DNA of 64,000 nt. Source: Campylobacter concisus (GTDB lineage: Bacteria > Campylobacterota > Campylobacteria > Campylobacterales > Campylobacteraceae). Both the position numbers and the translations under genes were made by a program. The stretch is taken from NCBI RefSeq assembly GCF_001891085.1, contig NZ_JXUP01000006.1, positions 310,001 through 374,000 on the forward strand. The letters run 5' to 3'. Below the pieces are notes generated by a model, which had not been told where the DNA came from, made no database searches, and saw only the letters and a program-made list of their open reading frames with translations. Positions 47,473 through 56,559 of the stretch are shown one piece after another. Within the stretch, counting starts at the first letter, position 1. Each line of letters opens with the position of its first letter.

Positions 47473-48498
47473 TCAGCGTTTAAACTCGCAAATTTCTATC
47501 TTTACGCCAAGTTCTTTGCTAAATTCTTTAGTCTTTTTCTCTAGCTTGTCTTTGTCAAAGCAGATAAGATCTATGTAAGATCGCATCTCGCCATTTGCTT
47601 CACCTATGATCTCACAAATTTCACTCTCTTTTAGCGCGTCTGAAATTTTGTTTTTGCTATCAACGCCAAACTGTATGTCGCCACCGTGAGATATGGCTAA
47701 AAAGCAAAAATTTATGCCAAGCTCAAAAGCTTCGTTATAAGTATCGCTTGCGCCGTCGTAGTATTCGTTTAGTAGCTCGCTAAGAGATGTATATCCTGTG
47801 AAAACGTCGTCACGTAGCTTGTTTGAACGAGGCTCTAGCTCATAGACTATAAAATTCTTAAGTGGCTCGTTTGAGGCTTCTTTACCAAATTTCTCATCTA
47901 TAAGATCTGCAAAGTCGATCAGTGGTACGCCTTTTTCTCTTGGCTCGTCTATTATCTCAAACTCTCCAAGCATATTTATCATGATCATCTCACCAACTAC
48001 GTTGTCACAAAGTATGAGCGATAATGTATAAGCCTTATTTTCATCTTCGCTTTTAAGCTTACTTAAAGTTTCGTTATATAGGCACATATCCACGCTTTTG
48101 TCGTTAAAATTTGCATAGACCATGACCTCATTTGCATCAACGCTTACGCCATGCATCTGTATAGTAGCGACGTTTCGTGGTGCGCGTGGCTTGCCAAGTG
48201 TGCAAGTAAGCTTTGACTCATACTCTTTTGGCATGCGCGATTTGATAAATTTAAGCCACAAAAGCCTGTGCTTTAGTCCTTCTGGAGTGAGTACTAGATC
48301 GATCTTTCCATCAATAAGGCCTATCATAAAAGTTGGATCGACTAAGCATAAATTTAGCGCTTCTTCGGCCATTTCGCTTGCAGCTTCAAAATTTTTATCT
48401 TCTAAATTTTGTTTGATGGCGTCTAAATTTTTGCCAAACTCGCTCCAAAATTTATCAACTCTGCTTGCAAAGCTAGAGCTCTTTTTAGAAAACCACAT
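47473..48498 (-). CDS. Uncharacterised 341-residue soluble protein
   Basis: No signal peptide or membrane helix. Acidic, alpha/beta in character; central segments such as NVATIQMHGVSVDANEVMVYANF suggest strands. I recognise no family or active-site motif. It follows the metallophosphoesterase gene by 2 bases, so the two are cotranscribed and may work together, although nothing in the sequence tells how. Confidence 0.65.
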   Translation of the reverse strand: MWFSKKSSSFASRVDKFWSEFGKNLDAIKQNLEDKNFEAASEMAEEALNLCLVDPTFMIGLIDGKIDLVLTPEGLKHRLLWLKFIKSRMPKEYESKLTCTLGKPRAPRNVATIQMHGVSVDANEVMVYANFNDKSVDMCLYNETLSKLKSEDENKAYTLSLILCDNVVGEMIMINMLGEFEIIDEPREKGVPLIDFADLIDEKFGKEASNEPLKNFIVYELEPRSNKLRDDVFTGYTSLSELLNEYYDGASDTYNEAFELGINFCFLAISHGGDIQFGVDSKNKISDALKESEICEIIGEANGEMRSYIDLICFDKDKLEKKTKEFSKELGVKIEICEFKR

Positions 48499-48500
48499 TT

Positions 48501-49202
48501 TTATCCTTGTTTATTAAAATTTTCAACATTTTTTTGCGTATAAATTTTCATCGATGGAAATTCTAAGGCACTTAGCTTGTCATATCCTTCTTCGTTAAAA
48601 ACACATCCCGTATCGATATTTGCACTATTTGTATAGAGCTTAGCCTCACGAACTGGAGTGTGTCCGTAGACATTAAATATGCCTTCAACTTGCATCATAT
48701 CGCCTCTGCCTGATAGTACATGCCTTCTAAACTCATCTCTTGAGCTATCATCATCTCTTAAAGTCCAAAATTTGCCAACAGCCGAGTGTGAAACGACCAA
48801 ATGCTCGCCATTTTGGTTTTTGTGGTCTTTAAACTCTAAATATACTGGGCTACTCTCTAAAAATTCTATGTGTCTTTGTTTAAAATTTAGGCTTTGAGCC
48901 AGGTATGATCCATATGTCGCCACGCCACCATTATTGAAAAACCAACTCGTGTCAAATGGTGCTTGGTTGTTTAAAAATTCATATTTATTGCTTAGTAACC
49001 TTCTTTCGTGGTTTCCCATTACCATTTTATAGTTATTTTGCATGATAAGCTCGACTACATCGCAACTAAAAAGCCCCCGATCTATCACATCTCCGACAAA
49101 GCAAATTTGTGATTTTTCTTTGTCTGGAAACTGCTTGATAAGCTCTAAAAGTGTGTTAAAACAGCCGTGCACATCGCCTATGATATAAATTTGCTCGCTC
49201 AA
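48501..49202 (-). CDS. Metallophosphoesterase (PPP-type)
   Basis: A 233-residue phosphoesterase with the PPP signature set: GDVHGCF (about residues 8-14), GDVIDRG (about 37-43) and GNHERRL (about 60-66), then His-containing SHSA and GHTPV. This layout matches bacterial ApaH/PrpA-like protein phosphatases or Ap4A hydrolases. The substrate cannot be decided. ATG follows GGAGAAAAA. It is first in a two-gene unit with the 341-residue protein. Confidence 0.85.
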   Translation of the reverse strand: MSEQIYIIGDVHGCFNTLLELIKQFPDKEKSQICFVGDVIDRGLFSCDVVELIMQNNYKMVMGNHERRLLSNKYEFLNNQAPFDTSWFFNNGGVATYGSYLAQSLNFKQRHIEFLESSPVYLEFKDHKNQNGEHLVVSHSAVGKFWTLRDDDSSRDEFRRHVLSGRGDMMQVEGIFNVYGHTPVREAKLYTNSANIDTGCVFNEEGYDKLSALEFPSMKIYTQKNVENFNKQG

Positions 49203-49358
49203 TTTTTCTCCTTTGTGCCAAATTTTAGTCTATTAAGCTTAAAAATGTAGTGTTAAGAAAACACTTTTGTATAGCTGTACTATATTGGCGTAATGCTAGT
49301 GATATATAAAGTTAAAACCTAGTAAAAGATATTTAAAATTTAAGGAATTTAAAGCAGA

Positions 49359-49376
49359 AGGGAGCCTAAGCTCCCT
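49359..49376 (-). terminator. Terminator after the aldehyde dehydrogenase gene
   Basis: A 7-bp stem (AGGGAGC/GCTCCCT) with CTAA loop directly follows the minus-strand stop at 49381. Confidence 0.65.
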
Positions 49377-49380
49377 AAAA

Positions 49381-50856
49381 TCATTGTGCGTAAAAGCCGC
49401 TGACCTTACCAGTTAGGTCAATCATGATGTTTTTCATCTGAGTGTAGTGCTCAAGGATGATCTTGTGAGTTTCTCGGCCGATACCTGAGTTTTTATAACC
49501 GCCAAATGGGCTACCTGCTGGGATTTGATTATAGGTGTTGATCCAGACTCTGCCAGTCTCCATAGACCTTGCCACGCGAAGTGCTTTTGTGATATCTTGC
49601 GTGAAAATTCCACCACCAAGGCCATATTCGCTGTCATTTACCATTTTGATAAGCTCGGCTTCATCTTTAAATTTAATGACAACACCAACTGGGCCAAAAA
49701 TTTCTTCTTGAGCCACTCTCATATCATTTGTCACATCAACTAGCAGTGTTGGTTCGACAAATGCGCCCTTGTCGCAACCATTTGCTGTGTAGGCTTTGCC
49801 ACCGACTGCCACTTTTGCGCCTTCTTTTTTGCCGATCTCGACGTAGTTTAGAATTTGCTCAGCTTGTTTTTTATTGATTTGTGAGCCCATTTGAGTGCTA
49901 GGATCTAACGGATCGCCAACTTTTATGGTGCTAAATTTCTTAACCGCAGCCTCTATAAATTTGTCGTAAAAGCTCTCTTCTACGAAAATTCTAGACCCTG
50001 CGCAGCAAACTTGACCTTGGTTAAACAAAATTCCAAGCTGAAGGCCATCAAGCGCTTTGTCTAAATTTGCGTCGCTAAAGAAGATATTTGCGCTCTTGCC
50101 GCCAAGCTCAAGTGTAGCTGGGATGATACGGCGAGCAGCAGCTATGGCGATATCGCGGCCGATCTCGGTTGAGCCAGTAAATGCTAGCTTGTCAAGGCCT
50201 GGATGGTTTTTGATCCATTCGCCACTCTTGCTGCCTTTGCCGGTTATGATGTTTATTAAACCTTTTGGCAAAATTTTATCTATCAGTCTAAATAGCTCAA
50301 GCACGCTTAGACTTGTCTCGCTTGAAGGCTTAAATATGCTCGCATCGCCTGCTGCGATCACTGGAGCTAGCTTCCAAGCTGCCATTAAAAACGGAAAATT
50401 CCAAGGCACGATTTGCCCCACAACTCCTAGTGGCTCGCGTAAAACGATAGAGAGTTGTTTCTCGTCAAGCACGTTTGCGCTGCCTTCTTCGCCCATGATA
50501 ACGCCAGCAAAGTACCTAAAATGCTCTGCTGCAAAAGGAATATCAACATTTAGCGTCTCACGGATCGGCTTGCCGTTATCCATGCTCTCAACTTTTGCTA
50601 AATGCTCTTTATTTTCATCGATGATATCAGCGATTTTGTTTAGTAGCTTTGCTCGCTCGCTAATTGTAGTGTGTTTAAATTTCTTAAAAGCCTCACGTGC
50701 AGCACGAACTGCGTCATTTACATCTTCTTCAGTAGCATCAGCGATCTTTGCAATGTGCTCGCCGTTTGCTGGATTTTTTGCATCAAGTGTAGCACCGTCT
50801 TTTGCATCGCGCCACTCACCATTTATGAAAAGCCCATATTTTTCTAGTAGTTTCAT
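49381..50856 (-). CDS. NAD(P)-dependent aldehyde dehydrogenase
   Basis: A 491-residue aldehyde dehydrogenase. The cofactor region has FTGSTEIGRDIA (about residues 225-236), the general base Glu is in LELGGKSANI (about 254), and the catalytic Cys is in NQGQVCCAGSRIF (about 287). The C-terminal PFGGYKNSGIGRE is also present. Closest in pattern to broad-substrate acetaldehyde/betaine-type enzymes; the substrate is not determinable. It is monocistronic, preceded by AAGGAG and closed by a terminator. Confidence 0.9.
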   Translation of the reverse strand: MKLLEKYGLFINGEWRDAKDGATLDAKNPANGEHIAKIADATEEDVNDAVRAAREAFKKFKHTTISERAKLLNKIADIIDENKEHLAKVESMDNGKPIRETLNVDIPFAAEHFRYFAGVIMGEEGSANVLDEKQLSIVLREPLGVVGQIVPWNFPFLMAAWKLAPVIAAGDASIFKPSSETSLSVLELFRLIDKILPKGLINIITGKGSKSGEWIKNHPGLDKLAFTGSTEIGRDIAIAAARRIIPATLELGGKSANIFFSDANLDKALDGLQLGILFNQGQVCCAGSRIFVEESFYDKFIEAAVKKFSTIKVGDPLDPSTQMGSQINKKQAEQILNYVEIGKKEGAKVAVGGKAYTANGCDKGAFVEPTLLVDVTNDMRVAQEEIFGPVGVVIKFKDEAELIKMVNDSEYGLGGGIFTQDITKALRVARSMETGRVWINTYNQIPAGSPFGGYKNSGIGRETHKIILEHYTQMKNIMIDLTGKVSGFYAQ

Positions 50857-50983
50857 ACTTTTCTCCTTGATTAAGATTTTGTAAAAGGATTATAATATTA
50901 ATAAAATTTATCAAAAATAAATTTTGGACATAAATTATCTTTTTTAATAAATTTTATTATTTAAAGTAGGATTATTTTAAAAT

Positions 50984-52153
50984 TTAACTCTGCCAAGAGA
51001 GCAAAAACGTAGTCTCGCCATCAAGTTTGCTTTGACATTTTACGACAATATCATTTTTCTTGCAGCACTCTTTAACTAAATTTAGCCCTATGCCAAAGCC
51101 ACCTTGATCGTCGTTAAATCTCGTGTAGCGGTCAAAAATTTTCATCTGATCCTCTTTGCTGATGCCTCGACCGGTGTTACTTATGCTAAAGAAATTTGGC
51201 TCTAAAGTGATGCGTACTTTTGAATTTGGCGCTGCATATTTGGAGGCGTTGCTAAGAAGGTTGTCTAAAATTTTGCTCACATCCCCAAGATCTGCATTTA
51301 TAAAGCTTGGCTTTAGGCTAGTATCTATCTCAAGTCCGCGTTTGGCAAAAAATGGCGAGAAATAGTTCAGTCTTTGTGTGGTTAGCAAATTTAGATCTAT
51401 GAGCTCTTTTTTGCTAGGCTTGTCTAGGTTAAAGCTTAGATGAACGAGCGCGTCATAAATGTTATTTAGGCTCTTTGCGGCAAGGCTAATGTTGTTAAAA
51501 CGCTTTAAATTTCGCTCATTTAGGTTGTCAAGATCGGCTGTTTCTATGCTCATCGAGATAACGCTTAGAGGCGTGTTTATCTCGTGTGTTGAGTCTTTTA
51601 TGAAGCGGTTTAGTGTATCTATCTTTTCATAAAGCGGTCTTAGACTTAGTTTTGCTAGGTAAAAGACGACAAAGAGTAGGGCAAAAAAGAAAAAGAGTGC
51701 CTTTAGCATGGTTGAAATTTGTAAAGATAAAATTTCAGCCTTGATATCTTTGCCAACTAGAAAAATATCTGCGTACGAGAGTTCGTCTGTGGTGTTGTCC
51801 TCCATGTACTGGATCTTTTCAAATATCGCGACCTTGCCGCCGATCAAATTTACATTTTTGCTTTTGTCGATTTTTTGGCAGTCAAAGTCTTTATAAATTT
51901 TCTCGCCATTTTTTAGCACGATGCAAGCATGCACGCCTTTTTCTTTTGTTAGACTTGAAATTGAGTCAAGTCCATTCATTCTAGCTTTCATGTAAATGCC
52001 CATTTTTATCTCTTTTAAAGACTTCACCTCGTTTAAAATGAGCGCTTCTTTTTTGTTTTTATAGTCATGTATGAAAAAATATCCTAAAAATAGCACAGTG
52101 CTAACAAGATAAAGGGATAAAATTTTAAATAAAATTTGCGTCTTTTCAGACAT
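50984..52153 (-). CDS. Sensor histidine kinase of the Met-rich-protein operon
   Basis: A 389-residue membrane kinase. Two helices (about residues 9-28 and 145-166) enclose a periplasmic sensor of about 115 residues. The H box is IKDSTHEINTPLSVIS (phospho-His about 197), the N box DNLLSNASKYA (about 300), and G boxes are GRGISKED and GGFGIGLNLV. ATG at 52153 is taken as start because it overlaps the regulator stop by 8 bases; an in-frame ATG six codons earlier also exists. It pairs with the regulator upstream. The signal is unknown. Confidence 0.85.
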   Translation of the reverse strand: MSEKTQILFKILSLYLVSTVLFLGYFFIHDYKNKKEALILNEVKSLKEIKMGIYMKARMNGLDSISSLTKEKGVHACIVLKNGEKIYKDFDCQKIDKSKNVNLIGGKVAIFEKIQYMEDNTTDELSYADIFLVGKDIKAEILSLQISTMLKALFFFFALLFVVFYLAKLSLRPLYEKIDTLNRFIKDSTHEINTPLSVISMSIETADLDNLNERNLKRFNNISLAAKSLNNIYDALVHLSFNLDKPSKKELIDLNLLTTQRLNYFSPFFAKRGLEIDTSLKPSFINADLGDVSKILDNLLSNASKYAAPNSKVRITLEPNFFSISNTGRGISKEDQMKIFDRYTRFNDDQGGFGIGLNLVKECCKKNDIVVKCQSKLDGETTFLLSWQS

Positions 52154-52808
52154 AGACGTAGCCATCTCCACGCCTATTTAAAATGGCATCTTTGCCTAAA
52201 ATTTGGCGTAAATTTTTGATATAGACACGAAGGCTAAGCTCGCTTGGCTCTTCATCAAATTTCCAAATTTTATTAAAAATCTCATCTTTGGTTAAAATTT
52301 TGCCTTTGTTTTGCAAAAATAGGGCGAGCAGATCGCTCTCTTTACTCGAGATATTTACGTTTTTACCATCTTTGCTTAGTGTTTTGCTCTGTGGATGAAA
52401 GCTAAAATCGCTTGAAATTTTGATCGCATCTCCACTGTGATGTGAGAAGTTTCTCTTTAGAAGTGCTTGTATACGTATGAGTAGTTCTTTTAGCTCAAAT
52501 GGCTTTTTTAGATAGTCGTCGCAGCCACTTTCGTAGCCTTTTTCAAGATCGTCAATGGTATTTAGCGAGGTGGTAAAGATGCTAGGTGCGCTAACACCTA
52601 GCTCTCTTAAGGAAGAAAGAAGTGAAAAGCCATCTCCTTGTGGGATTTTGACGTCAAGTATAAGCAGGTCGAAATTTTGCTCGTAGGCGAGATCAAGTGC
52701 ATCTTTGGCATTATCTGAAGTAGTGACCTCATATCCATTTTCGCTTAGATACTCACTGATGAGATCAAGTAAAATTTCATCATCTTCAACGAGCAAAATT
52801 CTAACCAT
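52146..52808 (-). CDS. OmpR-family response regulator of the Met-rich-protein operon
   Basis: A 220-residue regulator. The receiver domain has the acidic pair (LLVEDDEILLD) and the phospho-Asp in LLILDVKIPQGDG (about residue 51), with Lys in DYLKKPFELKE. The winged helix occupies the C-terminal ~95 residues (SSKESDLLALFLQNKG; LSLRVYIKNLRQIL). It starts 9 bases after the repeat protein stop and overlaps the kinase, so all three form one operon. Confidence 0.88.
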   Translation of the reverse strand: MVRILLVEDDEILLDLISEYLSENGYEVTTSDNAKDALDLAYEQNFDLLILDVKIPQGDGFSLLSSLRELGVSAPSIFTTSLNTIDDLEKGYESGCDDYLKKPFELKELLIRIQALLKRNFSHHSGDAIKISSDFSFHPQSKTLSKDGKNVNISSKESDLLALFLQNKGKILTKDEIFNKIWKFDEEPSELSLRVYIKNLRQILGKDAILNRRGDGYVYV

Positions 52809-52817
52809 TAAGTACCT

Positions 52818-53072
52818 TTACATGCCTTTTTTCATTTCGTCTTTTTTCATACCCATGTCGTCTTTTTTCATTTCATCTTTCATGCCCATGTCATCTTTTT
52901 TCATTTCATCTTTTTTTATCATGGGTTTTTTGCCCATGTCATCTTTCATCATTTGCTCTTTCTTCATCATCTCGTCTTTGCCCATGTCATCTTTTTTCAT
53001 CATTTCAGTAGCATTTGCAAGACCACCAAGCATAAACATAGCACCAAGTGCAACTAGTAGTAATTTCTTCAT
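52818..53072 (-). CDS. Exported Met/Lys/Asp repeat protein (MXKDX pentapeptide type)
   Basis: 84 residues. A signal peptide (about residues 1-21, ending GGLANA) is followed by a mature part made almost only of M, K, D, E and G in repeats of the type M-K-K-D-D / M-G-M-K-D. This fits the described 'pentapeptide MXKDX repeat' class, whose function is unproven. Many methionines suggest weak copper(I) or other metal binding, or methionine-based oxidant scavenging, but this is inference. It leads an operon with a two-component system and is preceded by AAAGGAG. Confidence 0.75.
   Translation of the reverse strand: MKKLLLVALGAMFMLGGLANATEMMKKDDMGKDEMMKKEQMMKDDMGKKPMIKKDEMKKDDMGMKDEMKKDDMGMKKDEMKKGM
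52821..52985 (-). repeat. Tandem repeat within the MXKDX protein gene
   Basis: Imperfect copies of an approximately 33-base block (two 15-base pentapeptide units plus an extra codon), built on GATGACATGGGC and AAAGATGAAATG, cover most of the mature coding region. Such repeats can change number by slippage, always in frame because units are multiples of three. Confidence 0.6.
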
Positions 53073-53134
53073 AACGTCTCCTTTAAATGAAATATGATGA
53101 AATACTATCTCTTTAGTGTTAAGTGAGTGTGAAT

Positions 53135-54040
53135 TTACGCAAATACAAAATAGATAACTGGAAGCGTGATAAATGAAAACAGCACGCCTATGGCCACTGA
53201 TGAGATGGCTAGCGAGCTATCAAGGCCAGCTTTTATGACCATCGCACTTGCAAGGGCTGATGTTGGCATAGCGCACTGAAAGAGACCAACGACCCAAGTT
53301 TTGTTCATCTGGATACCTGAAAATTTTAATATGATGAAAAATACGATAGCTGGCAAGATCATCTTACACAAAAGCACAACGCTAACGCCTTTATATGAGC
53401 TTGTGATACTGCTAAAGTTAAGGCCAACACCAATCGCAAAAAGTGCCACCGGAGTAACGCTACCTTCAAACATCCTAAGTGGTGCAAAGATAAACTCAGG
53501 CAAAGGGACTTCTTTTAAGATAAGAGCCATAATAAGCGCGATAAATGGCGGAAATTTTAAAATTTTCATCGTATTTTGAAATAGAGAAACCTTCTCTGGT
53601 GCAGCAAAAGAGAGGATAAGTGGCCCAAGGATCGAAAGTGGGATACCGGTGGCTATTTGATCGTAAAAGATGACTTCATTTACCATCGCATCGCCAAAGA
53701 AGCCTTGAATGACAGGCATACCGACAAATAGGGTATTACCAAAAAGGCTTAGCATGATCATACTAACAGTTGTTACTTTAGTAAATTTAAAGATCTTGCC
53801 AAGTACCAATGCCATGACAGCACTGATAGCTGTTGAGCCAAAGCCAATTAAAATTGTATTTATAAGCGAAACATCGACGTTTACGTGATAAATTTTGTCA
53901 AAGATTAGCGCAGGCATTGCAAAACAAAGGACAAAATCCACAAATGGGATCGAGTGCTTTTGCTCAACAATGCCGACTTTTTTAGCAAAAAAACCAGTTG
54001 CGATTATGAAAAAAATTGCAAAAAGTGGAGTGAAGTTCAT
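53135..54040 (-). CDS. AEC-family transporter (auxin/malate efflux carrier type)
   Basis: A 301-residue carrier with ten predicted helices in two five-helix halves (about residues 5-150 and 165-300). The half-site FVDFVLCFAMPALIFDKI and the second-half FQCAMPTSALASAMVI are typical of the AEC family. Bacterial members export organic acids or amino acids; the substrate is not determinable. It stands alone on the minus strand, 63 bases beyond the start of the repeat protein. Confidence 0.83.
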   Translation of the reverse strand: MNFTPLFAIFFIIATGFFAKKVGIVEQKHSIPFVDFVLCFAMPALIFDKIYHVNVDVSLINTILIGFGSTAISAVMALVLGKIFKFTKVTTVSMIMLSLFGNTLFVGMPVIQGFFGDAMVNEVIFYDQIATGIPLSILGPLILSFAAPEKVSLFQNTMKILKFPPFIALIMALILKEVPLPEFIFAPLRMFEGSVTPVALFAIGVGLNFSSITSSYKGVSVVLLCKMILPAIVFFIILKFSGIQMNKTWVVGLFQCAMPTSALASAMVIKAGLDSSLAISSVAIGVLFSFITLPVIYFVFA

Positions 54041-54137
54041 AGCATTCTCTTTTAAATCTAAATTTTTACGGAAAATTGATTATAGGACCCATAAGATTAA
54101 ATTACAATAAACCTTTTTTAAAATTTGCTCTCAAAAT

Positions 54138-55907
54138 TTATGCCTTAATATCAACCTTTTTATAAAATTTATCTCTCTCATCTATCTTTTCTTTACTCTT
54201 TAAATCATTCTCAAGATAGCTTATATTATAAATTTCTCTTGTAGATATGCTTTTGCCATTATTTAGACTGATTAAAAATTTACTCTCAAATTTATTAGAT
54301 AGATTGGCAATAGCGATCGCTCCAGCATCTTTTAGGCTTACGATTTTATCACCTTGCATGAAGCCAATATCTTTAAAATCCAAGCTATTTAGCTGCACAT
54401 TACTCATCTCTTTTGCCTCTAAATTTATGCTAGTTTTTAGCTCACTCGATGTATTTAGCTTGCCAGTATCGTTATAGAGCTCTTTTACGTCTATCTCTCT
54501 ACCACTATCAAATTTTAGCCTTATGGTGCCATCTTTGTTTAGCTTCATAGCTATGACGCTATCGCTATCTTGCAAAGATGCGGCAGCTGTGGCTTCATTT
54601 GTTATAAAAGCCTTTTTTACTTTTTTTAAATTTGAGATACTAAACTCAAGTCCAGTTGCTTGTTTAAATTCATTTTCCATCGCGATCATTTTGGCTGATT
54701 TTGTCTTCTCAAGCTTTGATATATAAGCATCCGCATTTTCTTCAAATTTCTTTAAATTATTGCCAAGATTTTCTATCATCTTGTTGTATGCGTCAAACTC
54801 AGCGTTATAATCTTTGTAAAATTTCATGAAACTATCTTTTTGAAATTTTGTATATGAGAAATTTTCATCTTTTTTATAATTTTTGTCTGGCTCAATGATC
54901 GGATTAAACTCGCTTAGTCTTGCAGTGTCATCAAAACCCACTTTAAGATAGGCAAAATTTTTAAAAGAGCTATCTTTGCCAAAGATATTATTGTGTCTTA
55001 GATCGACCCAGCCATCTTTTTGGGCATATTTTTTAAAGAAATTATTTATATCATTTTTCTCTATCTTTTCATATCTGTTTTCTGCAGCGAACAAAGTATT
55101 TGGATCTGAGGCGTAGTAAGAGTGTCTATAATCAATATCTTTTGTATCTACGTAAAGATCGGGATTATTTGTGATCGTTGCTTTACGATTTAGCTCTTCT
55201 CTTTCTATTTGGTTGTGATTTATGACATTTGTGCTGATAAACTGCCTAAGATCAACCCTTGGCATCACATCGCTTAAATTTGCTATTTTTTCATTTCCGT
55301 CTTTGTCATAACCCTTTACTTTTAGCTTATCAAAGAGTATATCTTTTTGATCTAGCACGCCGTCATTGTTGCCATCAAAGCTAAAAAGATAGCTATTATT
55401 TTCTAATTTTGTAGTGCCAAGTTTATCGTTATCGCCGTAAATATCTAAAAATACTTCTACTTCTCCATATTTTGTTTTTAGAGTGTTTGAATAAGCGTAA
55501 TCGTTTAAATTTTTAAATTTTGTATTTTCTAAGTATCCACTTTTTAGTGTAGATAGCATGCTGCTACTATCTGAAGCCTTTATATTTTTAAAGTAGGAAT
55601 TTTCACTAAAATGATAGCCTCTAGAAAGTTCATTGGAGTGGATTTTATTGTTACTGTAGATGAGATTTTTTGAGTAGTTATTTAAAATTTCTTCTACTTT
55701 TTGTAGGATTTTGTGTCTATTTTGCTCTTTGATCTCGGAATCAGTGATATTTATAACCTTGCTTGCCTTGATACTTTCTTTTAAATTCGAAATTTGTTCG
55801 TTATTTATCTCTAAACCTTGTTTATTTTTAAAGGCATGGAGCATATCTGTAGGATTTTTTAAATCTTTTAAATTTATAAAGTTATGTTTTAACGATGCAA
55901 TATTCAT
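54138..55907 (-). CDS. Uncharacterised EF-hand-like protein behind a flagellar-type promoter
   Basis: A 589-residue soluble protein without a signal peptide or membrane helix. It has one EF-hand-like loop, DGNNDGVLDQKD (about residues 187-198), with acidic or Asn residues at positions 1, 3, 5, 9 and 12. The rest is charged and Asn/Lys-rich, with coiled-coil tendency near 370-415 (NLGNNLKKFEENADAYISKLEK). I do not recognise a family. A sigma-28-type promoter lies directly upstream, and an AAAGGA ribosome site precedes the ATG. Lack of a signal peptide plus flagellar promoter fits a protein coexpressed with, or exported by, the flagellum; that is inference. Confidence 0.65.
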   Translation of the reverse strand: MNIASLKHNFINLKDLKNPTDMLHAFKNKQGLEINNEQISNLKESIKASKVINITDSEIKEQNRHKILQKVEEILNNYSKNLIYSNNKIHSNELSRGYHFSENSYFKNIKASDSSSMLSTLKSGYLENTKFKNLNDYAYSNTLKTKYGEVEVFLDIYGDNDKLGTTKLENNSYLFSFDGNNDGVLDQKDILFDKLKVKGYDKDGNEKIANLSDVMPRVDLRQFISTNVINHNQIEREELNRKATITNNPDLYVDTKDIDYRHSYYASDPNTLFAAENRYEKIEKNDINNFFKKYAQKDGWVDLRHNNIFGKDSSFKNFAYLKVGFDDTARLSEFNPIIEPDKNYKKDENFSYTKFQKDSFMKFYKDYNAEFDAYNKMIENLGNNLKKFEENADAYISKLEKTKSAKMIAMENEFKQATGLEFSISNLKKVKKAFITNEATAAASLQDSDSVIAMKLNKDGTIRLKFDSGREIDVKELYNDTGKLNTSSELKTSINLEAKEMSNVQLNSLDFKDIGFMQGDKIVSLKDAGAIAIANLSNKFESKFLISLNNGKSISTREIYNISYLENDLKSKEKIDERDKFYKKVDIKA

Positions 55908-55937
55908 CTAAAATCCTTTTTAAAGATGTTGCAGATA

Positions 55938-55964
55938 ATATCGGATAAATTTAGAAAGTATTTA
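55938..55964 (-). promoter_or_regulatory. Sigma-28 (FliA)-type promoter for the EF-hand-like gene
   Basis: On the minus strand TAAA (55964-55961), 15 bases, then TCCGATAT (55945-55938) fits TAAA-N15-(G)CCGATAT. Campylobacter flagellin-type promoters use CGATAT at -10. The -10 is about 30 bases before the ATG at 55907. Confidence 0.6.
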
Positions 55965-55973
55965 GGCGTATAA

Positions 55974-56060
55974 TGGTGCCCGAGGTCGGACTCGAACCGA
56001 CACAAGGTTGCCCTTACCAGATTTTGAGTCTGGCGCGTCTACCAGTTTCACCACTCGGGC
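55974..56060 (-). tRNA. tRNA-Leu (CAA)
   Basis: 87 bases with an encoded CCA. The acceptor stem is GCCCGAG/CTCGGGC. The anticodon arm CCAGA-CTCAAAA-TCTGG gives anticodon CAA (codon UUG). A long variable arm (AAGGGCAACCTT) identifies a class II tRNA, and the T arm reads GTCGG-TTCGAGT-CCGAC. Confidence 0.95.
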
Positions 56061-56084
56061 TAAGTTAAGATTGAAATTTTAGAT

Positions 56085-56122
56085 TTGTGAGAAGAAAGAA
56101 AAAAGGGGAGAGTTGCTCCCCG
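56085..56122 (-). terminator. Rho-independent terminator of hup
   Basis: A GGGGAG/CTCCCC stem (56105-56110 and 56116-56121) with a 5-base loop is followed on the minus strand by TTTTTTCTTTCTTCT, directly after the hup stop. Confidence 0.85.
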
Positions 56123-56132
56123 AAAAAGAAAA

Positions 56133-56435
56133 TTATTTCTTTTTACCTTTTTTAGCAGCACCAGCAGCAACTGCTTCTTTAAGTTTTTTGCCAACTTTGA
56201 ATTTAACTGCTTTGCTAGCAGGAACATCGATAACTTTTTTAGTTCCAGGAACTCTAGCTTTTCTTGCAGCTCTGTCAGCAGTACCGAAAGTACCAAAGCC
56301 TATAAAGCTAATTGTATCGCCTTTTTCAAGAACTGCTTGGATTGTCTCCAAAGTAGCATCAACAACTTTTAGAGTATCTTTTTTTGAAAGACCAGCCTTA
56401 TCGGCAACAGCTTGAATAAATTCAGCTTTTTTCAT
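56133..56435 (-). CDS. hup: DNA-binding protein HU
   Basis: A 100-residue nucleoid protein that bends DNA. It has the HU fold signatures MKKAEFIQAVADKAGLSKKD at the start, ISFIGFGTFGTADRAARKARVPGT (the conserved GFGxF turn and DNA-binding arm at about 45-68), and a lysine-rich tail (KKGKKK) longer than in E. coli HU. It is monocistronic, with a strong terminator. Usually the only HU gene in Campylobacter. Confidence 0.95.
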   Translation of the reverse strand: MKKAEFIQAVADKAGLSKKDTLKVVDATLETIQAVLEKGDTISFIGFGTFGTADRAARKARVPGTKKVIDVPASKAVKFKVGKKLKEAVAAGAAKKGKKK

Positions 56436-56559
56436 GAACCATCCTTTTAAGAAGTTATGTGGCTATATTACACTCTTTTAAAAAAAAATACAATACTTTT
56501 TCCCTAAATTTAGCTCTTTTTTACGTTTTTTTAACAAAAAATGCAATTTTTTTAAAAAT

